DNA of 64,000 nt, from the NCBI GenBank assembly GCA_934047225.1, contig OW204011.1:14086339-14150338 (forward strand). Direction: 5' to 3'. The position numbers and the translations under genes were made by a program. The notes beneath the pieces were generated by a model. It was not told the origin of the DNA and ran no database searches. It saw only the letters and a list, made by a program, of their open reading frames with translations. The DNA is from Ypsolopha sequella (Eukaryota; Arthropoda; Insecta; Lepidoptera; Ypsolophidae). Below are positions 21,068-31,593 of this stretch, piece by piece (positions within the stretch are counted from its first letter, which is position 1; each line of letters starts with the position of its first letter).

Positions 21068-21350
21068 AAACTCGGTATTACCTTGGGCCCATAGTTCAAC
21101 TTTTAGAACGACCTTGGGCCGATAGCCCAACTTTTAGAAGGACCTTGGGCTGATAGCCCGACTTTTAGAAGGACCTTGAGCTGATAGCCCAACTTTTAGA
21201 AGGACCTTGGGCCCACAGCCCAACTTTTAGAACGACCTTGGGCCGATAGCCCAACTTTTAGAAGGACATTGGGCCGATAGCCCAACTTTTATAAGGACTT
21301 TGGGCCGATAGTCCAACTTTTAGAACGACCTTGGGCCGATAGCCCAACTT
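21068..21350. repeat. Minisatellite, 31-bp unit, about nine copies
   Basis: The unit is GACCTTGGGCCGATAGCCCAACTTTTAGAAG with variants (GGGCCCATAG, GAGCTGATAG, AGAACGA). Each unit includes the short palindrome TGGGC...GCCCA, so single strands could fold at every repeat. The sequence leading into it (20640-21065) is a T-rich dispersed repeat with TATCTCCCAAACGGCT words and no gene. Confidence 0.9.
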
Positions 21351-21379
21351 TTCGAAAAAATGTCTGGGCCTTTCGAGCA

Positions 21380-22440
21380 AAAAGATTATGTACAAAATAT
21401 TTTAAGGGTAGTAGATATAAATTAAGTGAACACAACAAAAGATTAAATTTTAGTTTTATTCTTTATGCAATTTCGTCATGGGACAGTCTGACTTGAAATA
21501 CGTCCCCAATATCTGAAATAATACATACTCTTATATAAACCATTACATGTTATGTTGTCGAAACAATTGAAATGAAAAAATACCAGTTTAAACTGCTAGC
21601 TATCACAGCACAAATATTTCATATTGTTATTGTTCTTATTGTTTAAGGCGAATGGATACGCCAACTGCAATTTGTACCTGTCTTTGAAGGCCTACTCCTT
21701 CCACACGGGTGGTCCAAAAACTTTCATAAAAATATATGATTAAAATTTATTTTTGACTTTATAATGCCTAGAGTCAAAAATAAATTTTAAGTTTCATAAA
21801 CTGTTTTTCTATTGTAAGTTTTGACAAAAAAAAATCGAAAGTTTCACATGATTAACACAAGAATTCTCTTACTCCTTCCAAACGCCCAAAGCGATTTTAA
21901 TTATTATTTCACCAAATTATAGGAAATTTTTAGATCTAAAAAATTTAAGTTCAACATTTTTTTTTCGCTCATGGCGTCCATGTGAAAAGTATTATTTTCT
22001 CCTATTTTGCGCTAGCCGGAGACGCAGTGGTGGTCGTAACAGCCACTTTTCAAGGCACGCTGAAATTAACATTATTTCAATGTCGTTTCCGTTAATATTT
22101 CTACCGACAAAGGTCGAGTTGCTTATTTAGCGTGGTCATACGCCTTAACTTGCTGACTTGTTTTTAGGGCTCCATATCCGAAGAGTGCCAAACCCAAGGT
22201 ACCCTATTACCAAGCCTCCACTGCCTGTCTGTCTGTCTGTCCATCTGTCACAGTGGTCTAGAGCTTCAGGTGTTACAGGTAGCCAGGTGAAATTATCATA
22301 TAATGATTGCACTTCTTTTTAATTTTTTTTTGTTTATTCAAACTATGACAGCAATACATTTCTATGTTTGAACACTTGGCGATTTATCCATCGCAAGGAG
22401 AAATAAATATCATTATAGTATAGAAACGCAGAAAGAAAAG
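21380..22440. other. Unassigned intergenic or intronic sequence
   Basis: AT-rich sequence without recognisable coding potential. A GGGCTCCATATCCGAAGAGTGCC...ACCCAAGGTACCCTA patch with CTGTCTGTCTGTC (22165-22260) belongs to the GGAACCCT-type dispersed repeats. The remainder shows nothing I can name. Confidence 0.35.
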
Positions 22441-22510
22441 TAAATCTGGGTGTGAGGAGCTCTGAACCGGGATTCGAACCCGGGACCTCTCGCTAATGTT
22501 AGTTTATTTA
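22440..22510 (-). repeat. tRNA-derived SINE fragment (B box)
   Basis: On the minus strand GAGGTCCCGGGTTCGAATCCCGG carries a perfect RNA polymerase III B box (GGTTCGAATCC, 22470-22480) inside a T-arm-like hairpin CCCGG/CCGGG. No A box or acceptor stem can be folded around it, so it is not a functional tRNA. It is more likely a truncated SINE head. Confidence 0.5.
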
Positions 22511-22734
22511 TTCAACAACAAAATAGTACACATTAATATTAAATGGATCACAAAATAGGTGTCTATCAATTTATGAAAAAATATTTAAAAAAACTTAAGG
22601 GGGGATTTGTTTCAGTTTTATCTTACAACCGGTAATAGTTTCAAATCATATATATATCCAGGTACCTGCTATGTTTTATTTTATAATAAATAATTAAACT
22701 AGATAAAACACATTTAAATAAAATTTTGCCAATG

Positions 22735-23170
22735 AGGTTCTAGCCTAGGGTGCTATCAACAATTAATAAATTCTTATTGCCCGCCAGAGGGTGCCAATGA
22801 AGTGTTAGGCTAGGGTGCTATGAACAATTAATACATTCTTATTGATCGCCAGAGGGTGCCAATGAAGTGTTAGGCTAGGGTGCTATGAACAATTAATAAA
22901 TTCTTATTGCCAACCAGAGGGTGTTAATCAGGTGTTAGCCTATATAGGGTGCTATCAACAATTAATAAATACTTATTGCCCGCCAGAGGGTGCCAATGAA
23001 GTGTTAGGCTAGGTATTCTTATTGCCAACCAGAGGATGCCAATCAAGTGTTAGCCTAGGGTGCTATCAACAATTAATAAATTCTTACTGCCAACCAGAGG
23101 GTGCCAATCAGGTGTTAGCCTAAGCTGCCATCAACAATTAATAAATACTTATTGCCCACCAGGTGCTAGC
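22735..23170. repeat. Minisatellite, roughly 72-bp unit, about seven copies
   Basis: The unit is AGGGTGCTATCAACAATTAATAAATTC...TTATTGCC.ACCAGAGGGTGCCAATSARGTGTTAGCCT, with copies starting near 22748, 22816, 22877, 22958 and 23047, some shortened. The same unit occurs singly at 2909-2990 followed by the same unique tail (here 23165-23300), so array expansion happened within one dispersed repeat family. Confidence 0.85.
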
Positions 23171-23371
23171 TTATGCACTCGGGAGAATACGTCATATTGT
23201 AAGTGATGAAAAAAATAAAAGTCAGAACCATCGAAACATAAACTTTATTGTACCATCATCTTAAAATGTTTTATTGTGGCGGAGAGACGATTAATTACTG
23301 AAACAAAAAATATAATGTATTATCATCATAAATATAGTGTTACCACCATAAATATCAGTGACTACCTTATA

Positions 23372-24098
23372 AAAAAAAACCGGCTAAGTGCGTGTCAGGC
23401 CATGCGCAGAGTAGGCTTCCGTAGTTGCCCTGCACAATATGTGGACTTCTCTAAGTACATTTTATAAGTTTTTCGACTAATACAGATCGCGCCAAACCTC
23501 TAGTACGCTCGGAAGTTACTCTTCCCAAGAACGGCCCATACATTTTGTTCCTGCTAATGCAAATCGCCCCGTGTTTAGAGGGGATGAAACTTTGGCGCGA
23601 TCTGTACTCGTTAACTTGTAAAGCCTACTTAGCTGTGTTAGTTTTCCTTTTAATTTCGTTATGTATACCTATTACTGTCGTGATTTTTTCACGTCTCCAA
23701 ATACAACCGTTTCGCTGGCAGGGGAATGGACACTTGACTCCAACAAATATTGACACTTTCAAGCTTAATATTTCGCAAACGGGACCCTGGATCGAAAAAT
23801 AGTCTTTTCACACCCCTAATATTTTTAAATTACCTATCTAACGAAACCCCACATTAGGGGATAAACAAGAAAAAAAAAACATTCCCACTTTACGTGTGGG
23901 GAGGTACCCTAAAAAGCAATCTTTTTCGAAATTATACTATACCACTCTTATCGACGTTATAAATATGTATACCCATGCCAAATTACAGCTTTCCAGTACT
24001 ATTATTCTCTAAGTTAAGGCGCGGACAGATAGACAGACAGACAGATGGACATGGTGAAACTATAAGGGTTCCTTGTTGTTGACTACGGAACCCTAAAA
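23372..24098 (+). repeat. GGAACCCT-type dispersed element with nested hairpin MITE
   Basis: It starts GGCTAAGTGCGTGTCAGGC and ends GACTACGGAACCCTAAAAAA, the two ends characteristic of this lepidopteran repeat. The GACAGACAGACAGATGGAC block precedes the end. Nested at 23484-23607 is a clean hairpin element (ACAGATCGCGCCAAACCTCTAG ... TTTGGCGCGATCTGT). The frames at 23276 and 23545 are incidental. Confidence 0.65.
23484..23607. mobile_element. ACAGATCGCGC hairpin MITE, best-preserved copy (124 bp)
   Basis: The ends ACAGATCGCGCCAAAC and GTTTGGCGCGATCTGT are inverted, with the interior GCTCGGAAGTTACTCTTCCCAAGAACGG. It is inserted inside a GGAACCCT-type element, which dates it as younger. A half-copy occurs at 25056-25140. 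Confidence 0.7.
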
Positions 24099-24639
24099 AA
24101 TGGCCAAGTGCGATTTGCACTTCAATGCCGTGGGTTTGATATAACAGCAAGCGCAAAATCCATAAAAAATAAACCATAAACAATTTAAAACAAAGAATGA
24201 GGTATACTTTTATAAAGGCCACCAATTGGCGCCACTGGCACGTAAGGTATATGTCAAAGGTTTGTTAGGTTAGATTTACATAGAAGTTCGATTTTTTGTT
24301 TTGCTTGTCCATTTAATATATTTTTTTTTTCTTTCTTAAATGCGAATAAACAATGCCGCAATGATGTGCAGTTCCGTTATGTTCGAAAACGAAAGGAGGA
24401 CTTAAGTTTTGTTTTAGCCCTTCTTTTCTTTAGCTCTAATCTTAATTCATTAACTTTCATTGCACCGTACCTTGAATAATAAACCTGAAACTATGAATTT
24501 ATCTCGACTAATACACAAATAACTAATAAAAAGCCATAGCTTTCGCCGTTTCGCGGGCATTTCACGTTTCTCTATACCTGTCGCCTCAGTGGCGCCACCT
24601 GACGTCGATAGTAGCCTTCATTGTTTTCACTTCGGAAAG

Positions 24640-24860
24640 GTTTAAATTCAAGTGGGCTTTGTAAACAGGTGATTTGGGAACATCCGAATCGGAGTCGGAA
24701 GCCCGGAATGTGTTCTGAAGTTCTGAATTTGTTGATGATTGAGATGTTGTGTTGATGGTTTGGATACTTGCACTAGAGGTGTAGTTGCGCTACAGTCGGA
24801 AGCCAGGAATTTATGTTTTGTTAAATTGTTAATATTTGGGGAACTTACGCTCAAGAACAA
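24640..24860. repeat. Relic of the 76-bp minisatellite repeat with flanks
   Basis: GTGATTTGGGAACATC.GAATCGGAGTC and GAAGCCCGGAATGTGTTCTG match the left edge of the 3.3-kb array, followed by about two degraded 76-bp units. The shared flanks (3300-3360, 4045-4140) show it is the same dispersed repeat with a contracted array. The 24100-24640 stretch holds fragments of the same repeat and no gene. Confidence 0.65.
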
Positions 24861-24997
24861 TCCTCCTCCTCCGGGTCACAATCTGTAACAATAATGAAAT
24901 ATAAATTTGTAAACATTATACTGCGTGTTATTATATATCTGACATAAAATTAGACTACATTTTTTACTGATCTTACTGAACAACATTAAAAAGAAAA

Positions 24998-25275
24998 CTA
25001 GCCAAGTGCGAGTCGGACTCGCGTACGAAAGGTTCCGCACCATTATCTATACTATACAGATCGCGCCAAACTTGTAGTACGCTCGGAAGTTGCTCTTCCC
25101 AAGAACAGCCCATACATTTTGTTCCTGCTGATTTCGCTGGCGGGGTGGGGGGGGACACTTGACTCTACCAAAAATTAACACTTTTAATCTTAATATTTCG
25201 CAAACTGAACAAAAACATCCCCACTTTACGTGTAGGGGAGGAACGCTAAAAAAAATTTTTTTCCAAATTTTACTG
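24998..25275 (+). repeat. GGAACCCT-type dispersed element, left-end fragment
   Basis: It starts CTAGCCAAGTGCGAGTCGGACTCGCG (the element's 5' word) and contains a half hairpin of the ACAGATCGCGC family at 25056. It loses identity near 25275, where segment B begins. Confidence 0.6.
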
Positions 25276-25739
25276 TACTACTTTCTTGGCGTGACAAATG
25301 CCCTAGGAGGTTTCGTAATTGTTATATTAACTTGAGTAATTTAAACACAAAATAAAAAACATTGTTTACAAAATGTAGAACTGCAAAGTTAACTTAGTGA
25401 AGGTATTATTAGGGTCTGCGAATCTGGGGTCCGCAGATACCGGATAGAATTGTAAGTCAAGGTCCCTAGATTCCGGCAGATATAAACACACCCTCACACT
25501 CACTACAAAGTAATAGAATAAGTTAAGTTACTTTAATTTAATTCCATTGCATCTTTACTTGTCATTGTTAACTTTATATAAAAACTAAAAAACTGTGTGG
25601 AAGAGCGAGCGGGGTCTCCTAATACAAGTATTTACGTATTTAAAAGAAGTCTCCAACCCAGCTATGTTAAACCACTTTGAATGATAAATAAAGATTTTAT
25701 ATTTGTAAGATTTTTTGTATATTCATTTAATCAACAAAC

Positions 25740-26100
25740 CAACTACTATGCGTTCTTTTCTTGAGATGGGTCGGTAGTATTCTACCGGCAACTTTGACCC
25801 ATTCTTGTGGATTGGAACTATGTATGCTTTTTTTCACTCCGAAGGAAACAAACCTTCACGGAATGATCTATGAAATATGATTGTTATTGGAATTGCAAGA
25901 GATGACGCGTATGTATAATAACAATTGTAGTACACCGTTACTACCTGGTCCCTTACTCCTATCTAACTAAGTACATCAAAAGTTTCTCAATATACAACAT
26001 ACTGAGGAAGGGTCAAGTCAAAAGCACCCGTAACAGAAGAGCTTTTGGACTCAACTGATGGAAGACAGGTGTTTATGTGTGACTGTGTGTTGAAATAGGA
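25740..26100 (-). pseudogene. Decayed LINE reverse-transcriptase fragment shared by segments B and D
   Basis: On the minus strand this matches 59340-59640 plus strand, which encodes a DRSKGPGSNGV-like RT motif and a FPLEWKK run. Stops and indels interrupt it. Because it is present at the same place in copies B and D, the insertion predates the segmental duplication. Confidence 0.6.
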
Positions 26101-26911
26101 TTTAACTGCACTTACAAGGGCCAGGGCTCGCCATCACTAGCTGAGAGAAGGAGCAAAACACCACCTGTGGAACACATGCAAGGTTCATCAATGTTGAGGC
26201 AAAGCTACCGAACTGTAAAAGGTGATAGGTGATATAGGACAGAAGGATATAGAGGTGATCTATTAATTTTGTGTTGAACATAATTTTATAAAACTACAAA
26301 TGATTATCCTGTACTATATATCCATTAACTAAAACCCTGTAATAAAAAAGTTGAAAAAAAAGAAAAGAAGAAAAAGGCATGATCTTGCTAAGTTTCTTGG
26401 CCTTCTTTTTAGTAAGACTAATCGAAATGTTGTAGGTCTGTGTTTATATTTAACTAGCGTATAGTATTTAGTATGAATTATTGGCAACTGCCATCTGTAC
26501 CTGTAATTTATTTTGTATGTGTTTTATTTTATTATGTTATTAAATATTTATTTATTTATTTATTTACATATTACAGCTATTAACAGTATAAGAAATATGC
26601 TGTGCTTATTTTGTAAGCTAAAACTGTGAGTAAAACTGTTAGGCCCCTACGGCTGACTTCTATTTAATTGTGTCATACATTAGGTGAAGATTTTTTATCG
26701 GCATTTAGTTATATAGTCTAAATTTTTACTGTACCTATTTGTCTGTTAATCTTCCTATGAGTAAATAAATAAAAAAATGAAAAAATGTTGTGCCTTTTTC
26801 AAGCCTTATTCATTACTTTGTATGATCCATTAATAATAAAACAACAAAAAAATATGTTTTCCTCGATTTATTCCTGTCCCCGGTATGGGGCCGTCATCAG
26901 TCGAAAAAAAT

Positions 26912-27371
26912 ATATACAGAATGCTTGGAAATTCAACCTATTCCTTAAAAGGAGTTATACTAGAGACCATTTCCATCAAATTGAGCCCCATCAACTAGGG
27001 GTCAAAAATTAATGGTCTCCGAGTTACGGAGGTTTTTAAGATATTTTTCAAACTTTCAGACTGGTTACCAAAAACAAATAATTAAAAAATAACTACTCCT
27101 CTCTCGGCATTTATTTGTTATTTTTCTGATTAATGATAAATAAGTGATCATTTATTAAAAAAACATGCTCTGAATTCCCATAATCTCAGAAATAAAAGGT
27201 CTTAAGTGGAAAGAAGACCTTGTTTACTTTGTAATTTTCGCAATATCGACGTGTTTTACTAAAAAAAAAATTTTATTTTTGACCCCTAGTTGATATGCAA
27301 TATTTTTTAAAAATGACCACTAGTATAACTCCATTAAAGGAATAGGTCGAATTTCCAAGCAACCTGTATAA
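26912..27371. mobile_element. MITE with about 100-bp inverted ends, specific to segment B
   Basis: Left end ACAGAATGCTTGGAAATTC and right end GAATTTCCAAGCAACCTGTA are inverted, with complementarity extending to the ACTAGGGGTCAAAAAT / ATTTTTGACCCCTAGT words. Copy D (58545-58600) and the 43.3-kb fragment contain the uninterrupted flank CATCAGTCGAAAAAAATA...AATT.GCCAAAA. A TATA duplication at the edges is likely. The central frame is not coding. Confidence 0.8.
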
Positions 27372-27573
27372 ATAGATATAAATTCGCCAAAAACTTAATT
27401 TTCCCGTTTTAAAAATAAATTTTATATTACACCTGCTCGGAAAGTACCTTCTTACTTTTTTGAAAACGATGCAGAAAATACGTCATTACTGTCATACAAA
27501 TATGCGGGTGGAAAAAGTGTATGAAAATTCATTGTTAACGTGCTGTTTTTTTTTTTAATAACATAAAGAATGA

Positions 27574-27655
27574 GCAAGTGGCCAAGTGGCCAGTATTATT
27601 TTGCGAACTGGTACATAAAACTCGAAAAATGATACTGGCCACTTGCTTTTCCTGT
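27574..27655. repeat. Hairpin: GCAAGTGGCC...CCAGTAT / ATACTGGCCACTTGC
   Basis: GCAAGTGGCCAAGTGGCCAGTAT near 27576 is complemented by ATACTGGCCACTTGC ending 27649, with a 40-base loop. Together with the following 27690-27890 stretch it contains a CTCGGGAGAAAGTGCGATTCC...GCCTTGGCTTCGCCTCGGGCCTCAAAC palindrome-like repeat. No gene. Confidence 0.5.
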
Positions 27656-28222
27656 ACATAATAAAAAATAAGAAGGAAATAAAAAGTGACAGTCGCACGC
27701 GAGTCAGTCGGTTCCTTTTATTATATTTTGATTAAAAGGAAAATTATACTATTTCCTCGCAGGTGTAGTATAAAGCACTATGTATCACTCGGGAGAAAGT
27801 GCGATTCCCAACCGGTGTGTATTGAGGCCCTTGGCTTCGCCTCGGGCCTCAAACTACACCCTCGTTGGTAATCTTCCCCTTTCTTCCCTCGGTGAACAAT
27901 GTACTATATTTGTTACATTATTTGTTATATGTGTTATTTAATAGTAACAGTAATTTATCCGTTTTTGTATGTAACATAATCGAAAAATGGATAATTTTGC
28001 AAAAGGAGATTTGTCGTACCAACAATAAAATTATTTACAATTATAATTAAAAAAGCTCATTCGGTCAAATGTTACCAGCCATGCCGCTAGAATTAACAAC
28101 TGTTGAAAAGTGAACTAGTCAATAAGTTCCAGAACTTTAGAGCTCAGGAGAGGTTCACAAACCGTTAAATGTAAAATAAAATAGTTTTGGAATAAACTCA
28201 ACATTTAATTAAACAAACTTAC

Positions 28223-28261
28223 CACGGCGGCGACGAGAATAGCGACTAACAGAGACTGCAT
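28223..28261 (-). CDS. First exon of an unrecognised small secreted protein, copy B (MQSLLVAILVAAV)
   Basis: Thirteen hydrophobic codons end at donor GTAAGT (28217-28222), phase 0, with the conserved ATTGAAAGA-ATG-CAGTCTCTGTTAGTC start. It is identical to copy A except at two residues (I/V and G/A), conservative changes that keep a signal-peptide core. No partner exon is identifiable downstream on the minus strand within 25.3-28.2 kb. The copy lies antisense within the putative 13-kb intron of the 18156/31416 gene. Confidence 0.6.
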
Positions 28262-28263
28262 TC

Positions 28264-28370
28264 TTTCAATTATTACTTTTCACCAAGTTTATAAAGTGAA
28301 GTACGCTATTGTAGTTCGTGCTGACTTTTAAATACTGTTCAGACAATCACCTTCAAACCTGTGTAAATAT
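28264..28370 (-). promoter_or_regulatory. Conserved core promoter and leader, copy B
   Basis: The minus strand reads AGTATTTAAAAGTCAGCACG, AACTACAATAGCGTACTTCAC, then TTTATAAACTTGGTG and the leader. It has the same arrangement and spacing as copies A and D. The conservation continues upstream through GATTG.CTGAACAG and AGGTTTGAAGGTGATT to ACCTAGTGCAT near 28395. Confidence 0.55.
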
Positions 28371-28678
28371 TGAAAAAAATACCTAGTGCATAATTAGTAT
28401 TCATTTTGTGTTTACCTGAATGCTGTATTATTAATAATTTCGTAAAAACATTTCAGGGTTATGTAGGTAAATAAAGGGACACAAAAATTAAATACGTTTT
28501 GCCTCTTCAGAGGCGTCATAATTATATCACCGAAATTAGCGTGAATGACCATCATAACAAAAAATATATTAACAGCTAAGATTTGATTTTGCACTTTGAT
28601 TTTTGCGAGAAAATTTCTACGTCATCAGGCTCCGCGGGGTGCTCTGGCGCATGCAACACCCTCGTGAACTGAGAACAG

Positions 28679-28925
28679 CGTGATCCACGAAGCTATAAGG
28701 AAGAGGAGTTGGTGCTAGAATGGAGCCATGCTACGATCAATTCAGCCTTGACGTCACTAAAGGGTGCGATTGCGATTGGTGGCATGTGCTCTGTGCGCTC
28801 TGTAATTGGTGGATCGGCGGAGCCATCCTTCCTTCCCTGTACCTCTGCCTTTCACCCCGCGCAGTGTCACACAATTTTCCTTGGAGACATTAATAATTGA
28901 ACTATCGGCAACTCCTTTTCCTTAT
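28679..28925. repeat. Inverted-repeat-bounded block, copy in segment B
   Basis: Counterpart of 13886-14129 with the right arm shortened (CAACTCCTTTTCCTTATTG). The short frame MVLEWSHATINSA... is again present but altered. It is located about 420 bp upstream of the first exon, as in copies A and D before later insertions. Confidence 0.6.
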
Positions 28926-28984
28926 TGATTTTTGATTGAATGGACGCCCACTAAAAATGGTGGAACATAATATGGTGGATATAT

Positions 28985-29345
28985 AATAACATCCGATCTG
29001 AAGGACAATGCACATATTGAAAGGGAGCGCAGGGCGCTGTCTGTCAGAGCGAACATGATAGCTCGCAGATTTGCTCGTTGTTCCATTGAAGCTAAGATCA
29101 CTCTTTTAAGAGCTTATTGCACATCCTTTTACATGAGCAGTATGTGGGTCAATTATACGCAAAGACAGTACAGCGCTCTGCGCGTTCAATACAACAACGC
29201 GTTCAGGATGCTGATGGGGCTTCCCCGGTTCTGCAGTGCGTCGGGAATTTTCGCGAAAGAGCGAGTAGATTGCTTCTACGCGACCATGCGCAAACGGTGC
29301 GCATCCCTGGCAGAGTTCGGGCCAGCGCCAATGGCATTTTGAGCA
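28985..29345 (+). pseudogene. 5'-truncated LINE ORF2 C-terminal fragment
   Basis: The frame SDLKDNAHIERERRALSVRAN, then MIARRFARC, VQYNNAFRMLMGLPRFCSASG matches the C-terminal part of the LINE at 55791-56201 (DIERERRALAVRGNMLARRF, VQYNNVFRMLMGLPRLCSASG). It is inserted just beyond the inverted-repeat block of segment B and stops at 29340. Confidence 0.85.
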
Positions 29346-29639
29346 TGTTCGATTTTCGAGGTTCGATTTTCATTACATGAACCATTGTACTATTATTCAG
29401 GTACTTGGACGAATTAATAGTTCAAGTACTTGGATTTATGTACTTAAAAATAAAAATTTGTAATTATAGGTTTATGTTACTAACAATAGGTTAAGTAGTT
29501 TTCAATTATAGATTTATTTTTATTACTAACATTATTGTAGATACTGTTTGTTTTATATGACTTTTTGTTGGCCAAAAAAAATTAATAATTATAAAAAATA
29601 TCAAGTAATCTTAAGTATATCAGACTAAAGAGTCACTTA

Positions 29640-31020
29640 AATTCAAATTCAAATAGTTTATTTTGCAAAATAAGTATTCATCATACACTTTTAACACGTC
29701 AAGTTTAATCTTATAAAAATATATGTAATAAAATAATATTAAATAAATTAAAGGTTTCTTTATTTTCAATTAATGATAAAAAGAAAAACACATATATCTT
29801 TGTCCACCTGTCTCATATAGTCTATTTTCGTTTACAGTCTGTAATTAATTCATACGTAAACCTCAAAGGAATCATAAGTTAGGAAATTATACAACTTACT
29901 TAATTAAATTATAACCTACTATCATTATCACTGTAACACCATGCTTCACCATCATCCAAATATTCATTTATTTTATAATATGCCTTTTTCAATAATGGCC
30001 CTGCTTAATGTACAATTTTTACTTATTCTCTGACAAAATAAGGACCTCCTTTGGGAGTTTATTGTAAAATCTTATACCATGTCCTGCGAAAGAGGTACTC
30101 ACCTTGGAGAATCTGATTTTTGGAAAAGCTAGTTTATGCTTATTTCTGGTTTCCTTACAATGTTGCTCACCAAGCCTTGGGAAAGACTCAAAATTTTTTC
30201 TGACATATTTATTGACTTGGTATATATTTACAAAGAACCGTTAATATTTTAATTTCTTTGAACTTTTCTCTTAATGAATCCTGGTGCTTCATATTATGAA
30301 TAGCCTGAATTGCTCTCTTCTGCAAAACAAAGACTGCGTTTGTATCCGCGGCTCTACTCCATAACAGCATTCCGTATGACATAATGCTGTGAAAGTAACT
30401 AAAATAAACTAGTCTAGCAGTATCTACATCAGTAATTTGCCTTATGCGTCTAACAACGTATGCGGCCAAACTAAGTCTACCACATAGGGCTTCTATGTGG
30501 GGACCCCACTGAAGACGAGAGTCTATCGTAATGCCTAAACTCATAGTTTCGTTAACCAACTCCAGCTTAGACCCCTGCAAAAGCAAATGAACATTAACTT
30601 GAATTATATTTGGTAACGTTAATTTTATACATTTTGTCTTTTTTGCGTTTAAAACTAAATTATTTGCAGTAAATCAATCAAGCACCAGTGATAAATTTGT
30701 ATTCGGGTTCGTCAAGGATGTCTTAACGTCTTTTAACTTTAAAAATAAGTGACGTGTCGTCTGCGAATAGTACTATCATAGTTCAATCTGTAACTAAATA
30801 AGGAAGGTCATTTATGTCAATTAAAAATAGCAAGGGCCCCAATATGGAACCCTGCGGGACACCCATTTTAACTAATGCTCCAGATGATTTTGCCCCATTA
30901 ATGTCTACCTTTTGAATACGATCACTAATATATGACTTTAATAACGCCAAAGAATTGCCCCTCACTCCGGAGTGATCCAATTTACATAAGAGTGTTTCAT
31001 GATTAATACTAAAAAGTACT
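29640..31020 (-). pseudogene. Jockey-clade LINE, 3' half, decayed
   Basis: The minus strand shows RT block 5 at 30980-30783 (GVRGNSLALLKSYISDR then MGVPQGSILGPLLF), the catalytic LFADDTSLIFK around 30780-30745, then the thumb region 30586-30209 (LGITIDSRLQWGPHIEAL ... LVYFSYFHSIMSYGMLLW). Catalytic residues are visible but stops and frame changes separate the pieces, and endonuclease and ORF1 are absent. The 3' end is AATTCAAATAGTTTATTTTGCAAA (29640 region), the same tail word found at 37915 and 46510. Confidence 0.8.
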
Positions 31021-31415
31021 AACTAGTAATTCATCAATACTTATTGTCAAGCACTAAATACGAAAATGTCTTGATCTGCGGAATTATTTCCTCAAGTTGA
31101 TCACGGAAGTGACATACAAGTTCTGAATTGTGTCCCATTGCCCCATACGAGGCGCGAACAAAAAAGCATTCGGCTGCAGAATGACGACAAACAAAGTTAT
31201 AAAGTAATGTTGCAAAAACAGTAATGACTTATGTGTAAAGCGGTAATTCATAGTTTTCTTTATATTTCCAATACTATAAATAATTATATCATATCGATAT
31301 ATCGTCGTAAATAAGCATAAAAATAATCACCATGACTTTATATGTATTTATACTATGATTTAACCTCATGTACAGAAGGAGTTACAAGCAATAATTTTGG
31401 TTTTTATTTTTCCAG

Positions 31416-31508
31416 AACATTCACCATTTTGATAATAACGTTACATTCGGTGGAGGCAGTGACTTCGATCATGACTCTGTAACCGTCACGGGGAGTGTAA
31501 ATTTTTAA
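31416..31508 (+). CDS. Terminal exon of a small secreted peptide (30 codons)
   Basis: A strong acceptor (GGTTTTTATTTTTCCAG at 31399-31415) opens a phase-0 frame NIHHFDNNVTFGGGSDFDHD followed by SVTVTGSVNF and TAA at 31506-31508. The peptide is hydrophilic, acidic, with His and Gly and no Cys, and alternating V-T residues at the end suggest beta structure. AATAAA overlaps the stop region (31507-31512). A relic of the same exon lies at 17747-17800. It is phase-compatible with the 18156-18191 exon (MQSLKVALLIAV) on the same strand, 13.2 kb upstream. I do not recognise the family; a defence peptide or other secreted product is possible but unproven. Confidence 0.55.
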   Translation, partial: NIHHFDNNVTFGGGSDFDHDSVTVTGSVNF

Positions 31509-31593
31509 TAAATATTGATGAATATTTATGGAGACGTCGTTGTCTTGAAAATATTTGAACAAGTAGTGCAAATTATAATTTAAATTGTATTAA

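Larger units (their letters stand above)
25275..29600 (-). repeat. Segmental duplication, copy B (minus orientation)
   Basis: It is collinear with copy D on the opposite strand: the GTGACAAATGCCCTAGGAGGTT block (25290 vs 63990-63900), a decayed reverse transcriptase piece (25740-26100 vs 59640-59340), the ATCACTAGCTGAG block (26130 vs 59090), intron, MQSL exon, promoter, and the upstream inverted-repeat block (28679-28925). It lacks several insertions found in A and D, so it serves as an empty-site reference. Confidence 0.8.

Noticed and set aside
22440..22510. Possible tRNA gene
   Set aside because: Only a B box and T-arm-like hairpin are present; no acceptor stem, anticodon arm or A box can be placed, so it was called a SINE fragment.
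28709..28900. Small protein LEWSH...TIFLG.INN conserved in three places
   Set aside because: The three copies belong to a block with long inverted repeats and carry different frame breaks; conservation comes from the segmental duplication.
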